This document shows positions 11,276 through 20,724 of a stretch of DNA of 64,000 nt, one piece after another. Positions within the stretch are counted from its first letter, which is position 1. Every line of letters begins with the position of its first letter. The notes under the pieces were generated by a model. The model had not been told where the DNA came from. It worked only from the letters and a program-made list of their open reading frames with translations, and made no database searches. This DNA is from Avibacterium sp. 20-132 (lineage in GTDB: Bacteria; Pseudomonadota; Gammaproteobacteria; Enterobacterales; Pasteurellaceae). The position numbers and the translations under genes are program-made. The stretch spans positions 496,001-560,000 of the forward strand of contig NZ_CP091456.1 of NCBI RefSeq assembly GCF_023611925.1, given 5' to 3'.

Positions 11276-11596
11276 TTAATGTGATGCTAATTTAAGTACA
11301 ATAACACCACTTACAATCATTATTGCTCCCAATGCTCGCCAAAATGTGAGTGCATCATTGCAACAAAGCACGCCAACGATAAACGCACCAGCAGCACCGA
11401 TTCCTGTCCATACCGCATAGGCGGTTCCCATTGGGATAGTCCGTTGTGCAAGGTAAAGTAATAATCCACTGCCTACCATAAAAACAACGGCAAGTAATGA
11501 ACCTAGCACCACTTTATTGGGTTGAGTGGCCATTTTTAGTCCAATTGGCCAGCCAATTTCAAGCAAGCCGGCACAAACTAAATAAAGCCACGCCAT
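11276..11596 (-). CDS. gdx: Guanidinium exporter Gdx (SugE), SMR family
   Basis: Small multidrug-resistance-family proton/guanidinium antiporter, working as an antiparallel dimer in the inner membrane. 106 residues with four hydrophobic helices. The essential Glu13 lies in LLEIGWPIGLK, and the Gdx-type signature IPMGTAYAVWTGIGAAGAFIVG separates it from EmrE-type exporters. Its ATG overlaps the hslV stop codon by one base (TAATG), so it is translationally coupled to hslV. No guanidine riboswitch can sit directly in front of it because hslV coding sequence is there. Its place inside hslVU is unusual. Confidence 0.92.
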   Translation of the reverse strand: MAWLYLVCAGLLEIGWPIGLKMATQPNKVVLGSLLAVVFMVGSGLLLYLAQRTIPMGTAYAVWTGIGAAGAFIVGVLCCNDALTFWRALGAIMIVSGVIVLKLASH

Positions 11597-12120
11597 TATG
11601 GCAATTCTTCAATGGTGAAATTTGTGTTGGTATAAACGCAAATATCGCCAGCAATTTTGAGTGATTTTTCTACGATTTCACGGGCAGAAAGATCGGTGTT
11701 TTGTACTAACGCACGTGCCGCAGACATCGCATAATTGCCGCCTGAACCAATCGCCAGAATTTGATCTTCTTCTGGCTGAACCACATCACCAATCCCCGTA
11801 ATAATTAAACTTTCTTTTTCATCGGCGACAATAAGCATCGCTTCTAACTTGCGTAACGCACGATCTGTCCGCCAATCTTTCGCTAATTCCACCGCACTTT
11901 TTAGTAAATGCCCTTGGTGCATTTCCAATTTACGCTCAAATAATTCAAATAAGGTAAAGGCATCTGCTGTTCCTCCAGCAAATCCTGCTAACACTTTGTT
12001 ATTATATAAACGGCGAACTTTACGGGCATTGCCTTTCATTACCGTATTGCCGAGAGAGACTTGGCCATCGCCACCGACAACAACTTTCCCGTTGCGACGG
12101 ACACTTACTATTGTGGTCAT
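11596..12120 (-). CDS. hslV: ATP-dependent protease peptidase subunit HslV
   Basis: Proteasome-beta-like threonine peptidase forming the proteolytic dodecamer of HslUV. 174 residues; the start MTTIVSVRR exposes the catalytic Thr after Met removal. [22 protein letters not shown] and [16 protein letters not shown] are family signatures. First gene of a three-gene unit hslV-gdx-hslU; the stop overlaps the gdx start by one base. Confidence 0.98.
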   Translation of the reverse strand: MTTIVSVRRNGKVVVGGDGQVSLGNTVMKGNARKVRRLYNNKVLAGFAGGTADAFTLFELFERKLEMHQGHLLKSAVELAKDWRTDRALRKLEAMLIVADEKESLIITGIGDVVQPEEDQILAIGSGGNYAMSAARALVQNTDLSAREIVEKSLKIAGDICVYTNTNFTIEELP

Positions 12121-12202
12121 ACTTTTTCCTTTTTTAGCTAAAAGAGATGGCTATAAAATTAGGGCAAAAATTTAAATTTCAAGATAATAATCTGTATTTC
12201 TT

Positions 12203-13078
12203 TTAGAAAAATGCTGTCCCAGCTATTCCCATAAGAAAAGCAAGAAAAATGCCTAATCCCACATAATTATTATTAAGAAAGGCGTTAAAGCAGTCTTCAC
12301 GACGACGATGACGGGTGAGTTTACATTGATAAATAAAAAGCAGTGCGGTTAGCGCAAGTACAATAAAATAGCTGTAATGCAAATGAGATTGGTAGCCGAT
12401 AATAACCAACAGCCCCAAAGCAATAGATTGCAATAATGCAATGATTTTATTGTCATATTGCGCAAATAAGATCGCCGTGGATTTCACCCCAATTCGTAAA
12501 TCGTCATCACGATCCACCATTGCATATTGGGTGTCATAAGCCACTGTCCAAGCAAGATTGGCAATAAATAATAACCAACATTCCAAAGGAAGTTGTTCAA
12601 TTAATGCGCCATAAGCCATTGGAATAGACCAGCCGAAAGCCGCCCCTAAGAAAAACTGGGGAAGATGGGTATAACGCTTCATAAAGGGATAAATAAAGGC
12701 TAACAAGACGGCAATAAAGGACAAACCAATCGCGTAGTAATTCAAAAATAGCACCAAAATAAAAGCGCAGAAAATAAGCCCTGCAAAAAGTAATTTCGCC
12801 TCTTTCTCGCTGACTTTTCCTGTTGCCAAAGGGCGTTGTGACGTGCGTTTCACTTTGCCATCAATATGACGATCGGCATAATCATTGATCACACAACCAG
12901 CGGCACGCATAATGATGACGCCAAGGACAAAAACGATTAACACCGAAACCGGCGGAATGCTTTTCTCTGCCAAAAACAATGCCCAAAGTGTTGGCCACAA
13001 TAACAATAATGTGCCAATGGGTTTGTCAAAACGCATTAATTGTGCGTAAGCAGTCAGTTTTTCCGAAAGTTGTGGCAT
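12203..13078 (-). CDS. ubiA: 4-hydroxybenzoate octaprenyltransferase UbiA
   Basis: Membrane prenyltransferase joining a polyprenyl chain to 4-hydroxybenzoate in ubiquinone synthesis. 291 residues, about eight or nine membrane helices. First Asp-rich motif [20 protein letters not shown] (residues near 64-83); second motif [17 protein letters not shown]. No chorismate lyase gene is adjacent. The gene is divergent from glpE, and the spacer holds a perfect FNR-type palindrome, so oxygen-dependent control of one or both is plausible. Confidence 0.96.
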   Translation of the reverse strand: MPQLSEKLTAYAQLMRFDKPIGTLLLLWPTLWALFLAEKSIPPVSVLIVFVLGVIIMRAAGCVINDYADRHIDGKVKRTSQRPLATGKVSEKEAKLLFAGLIFCAFILVLFLNYYAIGLSFIAVLLAFIYPFMKRYTHLPQFFLGAAFGWSIPMAYGALIEQLPLECWLLFIANLAWTVAYDTQYAMVDRDDDLRIGVKSTAILFAQYDNKIIALLQSIALGLLVIIGYQSHLHYSYFIVLALTALLFIYQCKLTRHRRREDCFNAFLNNNYVGLGIFLAFLMGIAGTAFF

Positions 13079-13146
13079 AGTCCTAAATTAGCTAAATCAA
13101 AAGTGCGGTTATTTTACTTGAAAAAAGGGAAAAGGTCTTGAACAAA

Positions 13147-13160
13147 TTGATCTATATCAA
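13147..13160. promoter_or_regulatory. FNR box between ubiA and glpE
   Basis: TTGATCTATATCAA is a perfect match to the FNR consensus TTGAT-N4-ATCAA. It lies 69 bases upstream of the ubiA ATG and 49 bases upstream of the glpE ATG. Which gene it controls, and in which direction, cannot be told from sequence. Confidence 0.65.
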
Positions 13161-13208
13161 TAAGATAGCGTTTTATTCTTTTATTTACCGCCAAAAACAA
13201 GGAAAAAA

Positions 13209-13544
13209 ATGACCGCACTTAAAGAAATCACACCACAGCAAGCTTGGCAAATGATGAATGAAGAAAATGCCACGTTGGTGGATATTCGCGATTTCCCTCG
13301 TTTTACCCATAGCCACCCAAAAGGGGCTTTTCATTTGACGAATCAAAGCTATGGCGAATTTCAACAAAAAGTGGATTATGATGATCCTATCATCGTGAGC
13401 TGTTATCACGGTATCAGCAGCCGCAATGTGGGGGCGTTTCTTATCGAGCAAGGCTACGATAACGTATATAGTATGCAGGGTGGCTTTATGGGGTGGGAAC
13501 AAGCTGATTTACCGCTAGAAGGCGAAGCTGTATCAGAAAGTTAA
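13209..13544 (+). CDS. glpE: Thiosulfate sulfurtransferase GlpE
   Basis: Single-domain rhodanese transferring sulfur from thiosulfate to cyanide or thioredoxin-like acceptors. 111 residues. The active-site loop [10 protein letters not shown] has the catalytic Cys65; the N-terminal part has the rhodanese motif VDIRD-x-P-RF and [10 protein letters not shown]. An uptake signal (ACCGCACTT) begins within codon 2, so the second to fifth residues are encoded by it. No glpG or glpR is linked here. Confidence 0.95.
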   Translation: MTALKEITPQQAWQMMNEENATLVDIRDFPRFTHSHPKGAFHLTNQSYGEFQQKVDYDDPIIVSCYHGISSRNVGAFLIEQGYDNVYSMQGGFMGWEQADLPLEGEAVSES

Positions 13545-13553
13545 GCAAGAAAA

Positions 13554-13572
13554 AAGGCGGAAATACCGCCTT
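13554..13572 (-). terminator. Terminator downstream of brnQ
   Basis: AAGGCGG (13554-13560) pairs with CCGCCTT (13566-13572); on the minus strand a run of six T residues follows. It may also stop glpE transcripts from the other side. Confidence 0.7.
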
Positions 13573-13576
13573 CTGT

Positions 13577-14899
13577 TTATTCTGATTTAATCGGAAAAAT
13601 CACTTTTTCTTTTGATTTAGCTAACAAATATCCTGCCACCAAGCCCACCAATGCAAAAGGTAGCCATTCGATGGAATAAGGCTTAAGTGGAAGTTGGTCG
13701 AGCAAATCAATTTTGCCTGAACCTAGCACGGATAAAATCGACACAAATGTCACCAAACCAATCGCTAAGCGGTGAGCCAAGATCGGCATTGGCAAAAATA
13801 AATTCAGTAGCAACAGCAAAATCACCGTAATGGTAATAGGGTATAAAATCATCAACACAGGCAAAGAAAGCCCAATCACTTCTTTCAACCCAAGATTGGC
13901 GATTACAAAGCTAATCAGACAAAATAAGATAGCATAAGTGCGGTAAGAAAATCGCGGAAATTGTTGGTGAAAATAACTACTAACCGAAGCACACAGCCCT
14001 ACCGCGGTAGTCAAACAAGCCAACGATACAATGATATTCAGCACCATTCGTCCTAGCTCACCAAAAGCCATTGTCGTAACCTGATTTAAAATATAAGTAC
14101 CAAGATCCTGCTTATTTTGCTGTAACTGTGCCAGCACGTCAGGGCTAATCATTAAGTTATTGCCTACCCAGCCAAGGGAAATGTAAATCAATGCTAAGGC
14201 AATACCGGCGATTATTGCGGCAAAAATGGTTTGTTTTTGTAATGAAACGGTTTTTACCGCACTGGATTTGATCGCCCCTAACACCATCGTAGAAAATGCG
14301 ATAGAAGCCAATGCATCCATCGTTAAATAGCCGTTAATTGCTCCATTGAAGAAATCCGTATGACTTGCAACAGTCGGCATTGGCAAAGGTGTTTTCCCAA
14401 CCAGCATTATCCCCGCTTTTACCACTAAAGCAATTATCGCAAGCAACAATACTGGCGTGAGAATAGAGCCAATACGCTCCACCATTTTAGACGGATTTAG
14501 GCTCAACCATAAGCTGAGCATAAAATATACAAACGTAAATAACAATTGAGAAAGGCTATCGGCTTCTTTAAGAAAGGGAATCATCACCATTTCATAAGAC
14601 ATTGCGCCGGTTCTTGGTCCAGCAAAAAAAGGCCCAACTGCAAGGGAAATGGAAACCAAAAACAGTACAGAAAACCACGGATGAATTTGCCTTAATGCCA
14701 CAATATATCCACCACGGTAAAAAGCGCTCACAATAATACCAAGCAATGGCAAGCCCACACCAGTTAGCACAAAGCCTGAAATAGAAGGCAAAAATGCCGT
14801 TCCTGTTTCAAAGCCTAATTTAGGCGGGAAAATCAGATTTCCCGCACCAAAAAAAATCGCAAAAAGCATAAACCCAATAATAAAGGTATTTTTTGTCAT
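13577..14899 (-). CDS. brnQ: Branched-chain amino acid:cation symporter BrnQ
   Basis: LIVCS-family inner-membrane carrier importing Leu, Ile and Val. 440 residues, about twelve hydrophobic segments. N-terminal FIIGFMLFAIFFGAGNLIFPP and the loop GPFFAGPRTGAMSYE are family signatures. It starts 12 bases after the tex stop codon, so the two are probably cotranscribed. Confidence 0.95.
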   Translation of the reverse strand: MTKNTFIIGFMLFAIFFGAGNLIFPPKLGFETGTAFLPSISGFVLTGVGLPLLGIIVSAFYRGGYIVALRQIHPWFSVLFLVSISLAVGPFFAGPRTGAMSYEMVMIPFLKEADSLSQLLFTFVYFMLSLWLSLNPSKMVERIGSILTPVLLLAIIALVVKAGIMLVGKTPLPMPTVASHTDFFNGAINGYLTMDALASIAFSTMVLGAIKSSAVKTVSLQKQTIFAAIIAGIALALIYISLGWVGNNLMISPDVLAQLQQNKQDLGTYILNQVTTMAFGELGRMVLNIIVSLACLTTAVGLCASVSSYFHQQFPRFSYRTYAILFCLISFVIANLGLKEVIGLSLPVLMILYPITITVILLLLLNLFLPMPILAHRLAIGLVTFVSILSVLGSGKIDLLDQLPLKPYSIEWLPFALVGLVAGYLLAKSKEKVIFPIKSE

Positions 14900-14911
14900 T
14901 CAACTTTTCCT

Positions 14912-17230
14912 TTATTTTTTCCAGTTTTTCAACGCATCGGCAAAGGCATTACCCATTGCACTATTATTTTGTGGTTTACGCTGTAGCTGTGGACTACGAG
15001 GATTTTTTGCCGCTAAAGTGCGGTGATTTTTTTCATTATTTTCTGCTTTATCCCCTGCTTGTTCATCTAAACGCATCGTTAAGGCGATACGCTTGCGGGC
15101 CACATCCACTTCCAAGACTTTCACTTTTACAATATCACCGGTTTTCACCACATCGTGCGGATCTTCAACAAATTTATTGGAAAGCGAAGAAATATGCACA
15201 AGCCCATCTTGATGAACACCAATATCCACAAACGCCCCAAAATTGGTTACATTAGTTACCGTGCCTTCAAGGATCATTCCTGCTTTCAAATCACTGATTT
15301 CTTCCACACCGTCCATAAAGGTGGCCGTTTTAAACTCGCCACGCGGATCACGTCCCGGTTTTTCTAATTCTTTGAAAATATCTTGCACTGTTGGTAAACC
15401 AAATTGTTCATCAATAAATTGTTTTGCATCTAACTGACGAATCGCACTGGCGTTGCCCATTAAATCTTGAATAGATTGCTGAGTTGCTTGCAAGATTTTT
15501 TCCACCACGGGATAGGTTTCTGGGTGAACACCTGACGCATCAAGAGGATTTTGCCCAGCTGAAATACGCATAAAGCCTGCGCATTGTTCAAAGGCTTTTG
15601 GCCCTAAACGAGAAACTTTTTTCAGCTCTTCGCGGTTTTCAAAACGGCCATTTTCATCACGAAATTGCACGATATTTTGCGCGAGCGTTTTGGTCATTCC
15701 TGCCACGCGAGAAAGCAACGGTACAGAGGCGGTATTGAGATCCACGCCCACCGCATTTACACAATCTTCCACCACCGCATCTAATTTACGCGCCAGTTGA
15801 GTTTGATTGACATCGTGCTGGTATTGCCCCACGCCAATGGCTTTCGGCTCAATTTTCACTAATTCTGCCAATGGATCTTGCAAACGGCGCGCAATAGACA
15901 CCGCCCCCCGTAAAGACACATCAAGCTGTGGAAATTCTTGTGCGGCTAATTCTGATGCAGAATACACGGAAGCCCCCGCTTCACTGACGACTACCGTTTG
16001 TGGTTTTTGCCCTGAGATTTGTTTTACCACCTCTTTAGCAAAACGCTCCGTTTCTCTTGATGCCGTACCATTACCAATAGCAATCAGTTCCACATTATGG
16101 CGTTCGATTAATTGATAAAGGCTTGCCATTGCTGCTGCCGTTTGTCCTGTGTGTGGATAAACCGTATCCGTTGCCAATAATTTACCCGTATTATCCACAA
16201 CCGCCACTTTTACCCCTGTTCGCAAACCGGGATCTAGCCCCATTGTGTTTTTTGCTCCGGCTGGTGCCGCCATTAAAAGTGCGGTAAGATTTCGAGCAAA
16301 TACATTGATTGCCTCATCTTCTGCTTTTTCACGCAATTGGCTCATTAATTCCGTTTCTAAATGGAGTGAAACCTTAATCCGCCACGTCCAGCTTATCACC
16401 TGCTCACGCCATTTGTCCGCTGGCTGTTGGTTAAAATGTACGCCCAGATGCTGACGAATAATTTCCTCGCAATAACTTTGACGCGCCCCTTCTTCTTGTT
16501 CGGGATCCGCATTTAAACTTAACTGTAAAATGCCTTCATTGCGTCCACGGAACATTGCCAAAGCGCGGTGAGAAGGCACATTATGCCAAAGCTCTTGGTG
16601 CTCAAAATAATCTTGGAATTTTTCGCCTTCTTGTTCTTTGCCCTCTAAAACTTTAGAAATTAACACCGCACTTTGTTGTAAATACTGACGCACTTTCGCC
16701 AATAATTGGGCATCTTCCGCAAAGCGTTCCATTAAAATATAACGTGCGCCGTCTAATACCGCCTTGCTATCGGCAAAGCCTTTTTCCGCATCAATATAAG
16801 CGCTTGCTACGGTTTCAGGATCTTGGTTTGGATCATTCCATAAACGATCAGCCAGCGGTTCAAGCCCTGCTTCAATGGCGATTTGCCCTTTGGTACGGCG
16901 TTTCGGCTTGTACGGCAAATATAAATCTTCTAACTCCGTCTTGCTTTGAGTTTGTTGGATTTGGTTGCGTAATTCGTCCGTTAATTTGCCCTGTTCTTCA
17001 ATAGATTTTAAAATCGTTTGACGGCGATCTTCTAACTCACGCAAATAAATCAAGCGCGTTTCAAAATGGCGTAATTGAGTGTCATCTAAGCCACCAGTAA
17101 CCTCTTTACGATAACGAGCAATAAAAGGAATGGTATTGCCTTCATCTAATAATTGAATGGCAGCAAGAATTTGCTGTGGTTGCACCGTTAATTCAGCGGC
17201 AATGATCTGTGAAATTTGTTGATTTAACAT
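14912..17230 (-). CDS. tex: Transcription accessory protein Tex (YhgF)
   Basis: RNA-binding accessory factor with nucleic-acid-binding S1 and helix-hairpin-helix modules. 772 residues, usual length. N-terminal helical region; YqgF/RNase H-like domain from about 325 ([20 protein letters not shown]); HhH region about 490-560 ([18 protein letters not shown]); S1 domain about 645-720 ([31 protein letters not shown]); a K/N-rich tail. Uptake signals lie inside the gene at about 15016, 16278 and 16665. In related genomes tex lies next to greB; here a toxin-antitoxin pair separates them. Confidence 0.97.
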   Translation of the reverse strand: MLNQQISQIIAAELTVQPQQILAAIQLLDEGNTIPFIARYRKEVTGGLDDTQLRHFETRLIYLRELEDRRQTILKSIEEQGKLTDELRNQIQQTQSKTELEDLYLPYKPKRRTKGQIAIEAGLEPLADRLWNDPNQDPETVASAYIDAEKGFADSKAVLDGARYILMERFAEDAQLLAKVRQYLQQSAVLISKVLEGKEQEGEKFQDYFEHQELWHNVPSHRALAMFRGRNEGILQLSLNADPEQEEGARQSYCEEIIRQHLGVHFNQQPADKWREQVISWTWRIKVSLHLETELMSQLREKAEDEAINVFARNLTALLMAAPAGAKNTMGLDPGLRTGVKVAVVDNTGKLLATDTVYPHTGQTAAAMASLYQLIERHNVELIAIGNGTASRETERFAKEVVKQISGQKPQTVVVSEAGASVYSASELAAQEFPQLDVSLRGAVSIARRLQDPLAELVKIEPKAIGVGQYQHDVNQTQLARKLDAVVEDCVNAVGVDLNTASVPLLSRVAGMTKTLAQNIVQFRDENGRFENREELKKVSRLGPKAFEQCAGFMRISAGQNPLDASGVHPETYPVVEKILQATQQSIQDLMGNASAIRQLDAKQFIDEQFGLPTVQDIFKELEKPGRDPRGEFKTATFMDGVEEISDLKAGMILEGTVTNVTNFGAFVDIGVHQDGLVHISSLSNKFVEDPHDVVKTGDIVKVKVLEVDVARKRIALTMRLDEQAGDKAENNEKNHRTLAAKNPRSPQLQRKPQNNSAMGNAFADALKNWKK

Positions 17231-17390
17231 TGGCGTTTATTCATTAGTAAAAGTAAAAATTCGCCATAGGATACTGGTTTTATGGGCTTTGCTCAAATGT
17301 TTCTTTGCTCATAAAGTTAGCCTACAATTTTTCTTGTTATTTTTTTACTTTTACACTAAATTGTAGAAACGTTGCTATAAGGAAATAAAA

Positions 17391-17651
17391 ATGACGATTA
17401 TGACTAGCCGAGAATTTAACCAGCATCTCAATCAGGCACAAAAAGCAGCACAAATCGCGCCTGTTATTGTAACAAATCGCGGTGAACCCACTTATGTACT
17501 AATGAGCTATGCAGATTACCAGAAAATGTTGCAATCTCATTCTCCCCGTAATGCTTTAGAGGCATTAACGCCACAAGATGAGGCGGATATTGAGTTAGAC
17601 ATTCCACCTCGTTCAATAAAGCAACGCACGCCGCTTGAGTTTGATGAATGA
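17391..17651 (+). CDS. Phd/YefM-type antitoxin of a VapBC/FitAB-like pair
   Basis: 86 residues from ATG 17391 with TAAGGA upstream. N-terminal MTSREFNQHLNQAQKAAQIAPVIVTNRGEPTYVLMSY is the Phd/YefM DNA-binding fold. The C-terminal tail (DIELDIPPRSIKQRTPLEFDE) should occupy the toxin active site. The stop lies 7 bases before the toxin ATG. Confidence 0.88.
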   Translation: MTIMTSREFNQHLNQAQKAAQIAPVIVTNRGEPTYVLMSYADYQKMLQSHSPRNALEALTPQDEADIELDIPPRSIKQRTPLEFDE

Positions 17652-17658
17652 GGGAAAA

Positions 17659-18078
17659 ATGTATTTTATTGACACCAATGTATTAAGTGAAATTCGTAAA
17701 ATTAAAAGTGGTAAAGCAAACCAAGGGGTCATTAATTGGTTATCTGAAATTAATGAACAACAAATTTATACGAATATTATCGTAATGATGGAATTGGAAC
17801 GTGGCATTTTAGCCAAAGAACGTAAAGATCCTTGGCAAGGAAAAATACTCCGTCAATGGTTTGAACATACGATAAAGACAGGCTTTTCAAATCGTATCCT
17901 TCATCTTAATGATAAAACAGCGAAAATTTGTGCTACCTTACACATTCCCGATCATTGTCCTGAGAATGACGCTTGGATTGCTGCCAGCGCTATTCAATAT
18001 GGTCTGACGCTAGTTACACGAAATACCGCAGATTTCTCGCGTATGGGCGTAAAATTATTGAATCCATTTGATAAATAA
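17659..18078 (+). CDS. PIN-domain toxin, VapC/FitB-like
   Basis: 139 residues from ATG 17659; AGGGAA precedes it, and the longer frame from 17635 starts inside the antitoxin. PIN-domain RNase of a type II system: the first acidic residue is Asp5 in YFIDTNVLSE, then Glu in MMELERG, Asp in PENDAWIAA and Asp in TRNTADF, together a Mg-binding pocket. These toxins cleave RNA. All acidic positions are kept, so it should be active if not neutralised. Confidence 0.9.
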   Translation: MYFIDTNVLSEIRKIKSGKANQGVINWLSEINEQQIYTNIIVMMELERGILAKERKDPWQGKILRQWFEHTIKTGFSNRILHLNDKTAKICATLHIPDHCPENDAWIAASAIQYGLTLVTRNTADFSRMGVKLLNPFDK

Positions 18079-18111
18079 GTTTTATCCATTCAAAGGTAAA
18101 GGAATAGCAAA

Positions 18112-18588
18112 ATGCCAAAATCAAACTACATCACACGCAGTGGCTGGAATAAATTAGATCAAGAATTAAAATTTCTATGGAAAGAAGAGCGCCCAAAAGT
18201 TACTCAAGCGGTTTCTGATGCCGCTGCGTTAGGCGATCGTAGTGAAAATGCCGAATATATTTATGGTAAACGCCGTTTACGTGAAATTGATCGCCGTGTG
18301 CGTTTTTTGACAAAACGTTTAGAAGTGTTGCAGATTGTAGATTATCACCCAAGACAAGAAGGCAAAATTTTTTTTGGTGCTTGGGTTAGCCTTGAAAATG
18401 AAAATGGCGAGGAAAGTCAATACCGTATTGTGGGCTGCGATGAATTTGATCCAGCTAAGAATTGGATTTCCATCGACAGCCCCGTAGCCCGCGCGTTGAT
18501 TGGCAAAGAAGTCGATGATGAAGTGAAAGTCCATACACCATCGGGCTTGGTAACATTATTTGTGAATAAAATTTGGTATGAGATATAG
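18112..18588 (+). CDS. greB: Transcript cleavage factor GreB
   Basis: Rescues backtracked RNA polymerase by stimulating its intrinsic RNA cleavage. 158 residues. An N-terminal coiled coil (about 1-75) carries the acidic tip GDRSENAEY that reaches the polymerase active site; the C-terminal FKBP-like domain (about 80-158) starts near KIFFGAWVSLENE. YIYGKRRLREIDRRVRFL marks GreB over GreA. The gene lies 33 bases after the PIN toxin. Confidence 0.97.
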   Translation: MPKSNYITRSGWNKLDQELKFLWKEERPKVTQAVSDAAALGDRSENAEYIYGKRRLREIDRRVRFLTKRLEVLQIVDYHPRQEGKIFFGAWVSLENENGEESQYRIVGCDEFDPAKNWISIDSPVARALIGKEVDDEVKVHTPSGLVTLFVNKIWYEI

Positions 18589-18603
18589 CCTCAAATCCCC
18601 TCA

Positions 18604-19038
18604 TCAAATCCCCTCATTTTCTACGCAAGCCGTTCTTTTTATTTTTTGTTGTGCTGAAAGGGTCGTGATGCCTTGATTTGCACTGGCTAGGGCTTGCGCC
18701 ACCAATTCTGGAAATGTCAGTTCATCCTTTGCCATTATGGTTTCAATCAACATTTGTAAATTCGTGCCAACAATAACTTCTGTGCGCTCAAACTGTTGGG
18801 CAATCATTGCACATTGACGAAATGGTGTGCCACCTAAAATATCACAGCAAAAAAGTACCGCACTTGCATTTTCCGCTATGAGATATTGTGCGATGTTTTG
18901 ATGTAGCTGTTCGGGCGTGATTTGCTTATCATCAAAATCAAAAAATGCCACATTGGGATATTGCCCGATAATTTGTTCCAACGCGCTTTGTAGTCCTGTG
19001 GCGAAATGTCCGTGTCCACTCACGATCAAGATTGTCAT
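18604..19038 (-). CDS. PTS EIIA, mannose/N-acetylgalactosamine family
   Basis: Cytoplasmic phosphocarrier receiving phosphate from HPr. 144 residues. The phosphorylated His lies in ILIVSGHGHFATGL (His9 or His11; family position GHGxFAxGL). DILGGTPFRQCAMIA is the conserved EIIA-Man core, and no EIIB is fused. Last gene of the PTS operon, separated from EIID by a strong internal terminator (19059-19084). The best guess for substrate is a galactosamine or other amino sugar, but no catabolic genes are linked to prove it. Confidence 0.9.
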   Translation of the reverse strand: MTILIVSGHGHFATGLQSALEQIIGQYPNVAFFDFDDKQITPEQLHQNIAQYLIAENASAVLFCCDILGGTPFRQCAMIAQQFERTEVIVGTNLQMLIETIMAKDELTFPELVAQALASANQGITTLSAQQKIKRTACVENEGI

Positions 19039-19054
19039 TTTTTCTCCTTATTGA

Positions 19055-19084
19055 TAAAAAATGCCGAGCAAATACTCGGCATTT
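19055..19084 (-). terminator. Hairpin with T-run inside the PTS operon
   Basis: AAATGCCGAG (19059-19068) pairs with CTCGGCATTT (19075-19084), with a T-run on the minus strand. It lies between EIID and EIIA and could lower EIIA expression relative to the membrane subunits. Confidence 0.7.
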
Positions 19085-19097
19085 GTCATCACTCATT

Positions 19098-19940
19098 TTA
19101 TAAGATACCCGCAAAACGTCCGCCAATACCAATAACTACGGTGAGAATAATTAAGCGTAATGGCGACCAATTACGTTTCACCAAGTAGTACATCAATAAG
19201 GTGTACACCAACGGCAAGAAAGCTGGCATAAGTTTATCAAGCACATCCGCTTGCACTTTCACCACGGCATCGCCTGCGGTGATTTCTGCGCTAGTTTGGA
19301 AACGAATGTAAGTGGCAACTAATGCCCCAATCACAGTCATACCAATCATTGATGCGGCGTGCGACACTTTTTTCGTGTTAGCTTTAATGGTTGGAATAGC
19401 TGCTACCCCCATTTTGTAGGCATAGTGTGCTAAACCAAAACGTAAACCGAAATGCACGATATTGAATACGACAAAGAAGAAAATCGCTCCAAGGATCGAA
19501 CCTTGTAAAGCAAGGCTTGCACCGATCCCGCCACAAATGGGTAGCAAGGTAAACCAAAATAAGGCATCCCCAATGCCGCCTAAGGGCGCACCCACTGCAA
19601 TTTTTGTACTTTGAATCGCGTTTACTTCCTGTTTGGAGCGCTCCATTGCCAGCACAATTCCCATAACGAACGTAACAAGGAATGGATGGGTATTAAAAAA
19701 GCCCAAATGCCCTTTCATTGCCTTACTTAAATCCGCTTTGTTAGTATGAATTTTTTTCAATGCAGGGCTAATTCCATATAACCAACCTGCTGCTTGCATA
19801 CGCTCATAATTGAAAGAGGCTTGAAGTAATAAAGAACGCCACGCCATCGTATTAATATCAGCTTTAGTCAGTTCTTTTCCCATTGTTTGATCTTCGTACA
19901 CATTATCATTTTGTACGTTTTGACGTGCTTTAGATTCCAT
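19098..19940 (-). CDS. PTS EIID, mannose/N-acetylgalactosamine family
   Basis: Membrane subunit that with EIIC forms the sugar channel. 280 residues from ATG 19940, chosen for the GAGGAG eight bases upstream; the frame stays open beyond this but runs into the EIIC gene. ASFNYERMQAAGWLYGISPAL, FFNTHPFLVTFVMGIVLAME and GAPLGGIGDALFWFTLLPI are EIID signatures; the C-terminus is hydrophobic. It overlaps the end of EIIC by 11 bases. Confidence 0.92.
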   Translation of the reverse strand: MESKARQNVQNDNVYEDQTMGKELTKADINTMAWRSLLLQASFNYERMQAAGWLYGISPALKKIHTNKADLSKAMKGHLGFFNTHPFLVTFVMGIVLAMERSKQEVNAIQSTKIAVGAPLGGIGDALFWFTLLPICGGIGASLALQGSILGAIFFFVVFNIVHFGLRFGLAHYAYKMGVAAIPTIKANTKKVSHAASMIGMTVIGALVATYIRFQTSAEITAGDAVVKVQADVLDKLMPAFLPLVYTLLMYYLVKRNWSPLRLIILTVVIGIGGRFAGIL

Positions 19941-20706
19941 CTTGAAACTCCTCTTTTGGCGTTGCTTTCGTTTCAGTATTCCCCTTACGCATATAGTCAA
20001 TAAGAGCCATTGCAACCGCTGCAGCAGCAATCGCTAACACAGGAAGCTTAAGCCAAGCTGCCCCCACAAAACCGAGAATAAAATAAGGGATATAGGCATT
20101 TTTCATCATAATTTTCATCAATACTGCAAACCCGATGGCCGGCATAATGCCTCCAGCAACACCCAAGCCGTCAATCACTTCTTTTGGCAACATTGCAATG
20201 ATTTTCCCTGCATATTCCGCGCCAAAGTAAGTTGGCAAGAACGCACAGAAGAAATAGAACGTACCTAGCACTAACAAACCAAGGTAGTTCACATAATCAA
20301 TGCCTTTGAGATTCGCTTCTTCCGCCATTTGATCACAACGAGACATCACCGCTGACATAACAGAGAACAGAAAGGTGATTCCCATTTGTACCGCAATAGC
20401 AAAAGGCACTGCCACACCAACCGCAACTTTCGGATCGGTTTTCGTCGTGATGGCAAATGCAGTTCCCACAATAGTGCCGATAATCACATTGGGTGGTTGC
20501 GCACCTGCCAATGGTGCAAGCCCCATCCAGACTAATTCGAGGGTACCGCCAACTAAGATCCCTGTTTGCAAATCCCCTAAAATCGCCCCTACAATAGGTC
20601 CTAATACAACGGGTCTATGAAAATGTGTTAAACCATTATAGAGGTCAAGACCTGCAAAAAATGCGAGTACACCCAATAAGAGTGCCTGTAAAAGTCCAAT
20701 TTCCAT
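19930..20706 (-). CDS. PTS EIIC, mannose/N-acetylgalactosamine family
   Basis: Polytopic sugar-translocating subunit, 258 residues, about seven or eight hydrophobic segments. GPIVGAILGDLQTGILVGGTLELVWMG is the EIIC-Man signature. The C-terminal tail after the last helix is short and charged (NTETKATPKEEFQDGI). Eighteen bases separate it from EIIB and it overlaps EIID, so all are one operon. Confidence 0.93.
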   Translation of the reverse strand: MEIGLLQALLLGVLAFFAGLDLYNGLTHFHRPVVLGPIVGAILGDLQTGILVGGTLELVWMGLAPLAGAQPPNVIIGTIVGTAFAITTKTDPKVAVGVAVPFAIAVQMGITFLFSVMSAVMSRCDQMAEEANLKGIDYVNYLGLLVLGTFYFFCAFLPTYFGAEYAGKIIAMLPKEVIDGLGVAGGIMPAIGFAVLMKIMMKNAYIPYFILGFVGAAWLKLPVLAIAAAAVAMALIDYMRKGNTETKATPKEEFQDGI

Positions 20707-20724
20707 CGTTTCCTCTCTTCTTTC

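Noticed and set aside
11597-11640. Guanidine riboswitch for gdx
   Set aside because: The region directly upstream is hslV coding sequence without ACGR-type hairpins.
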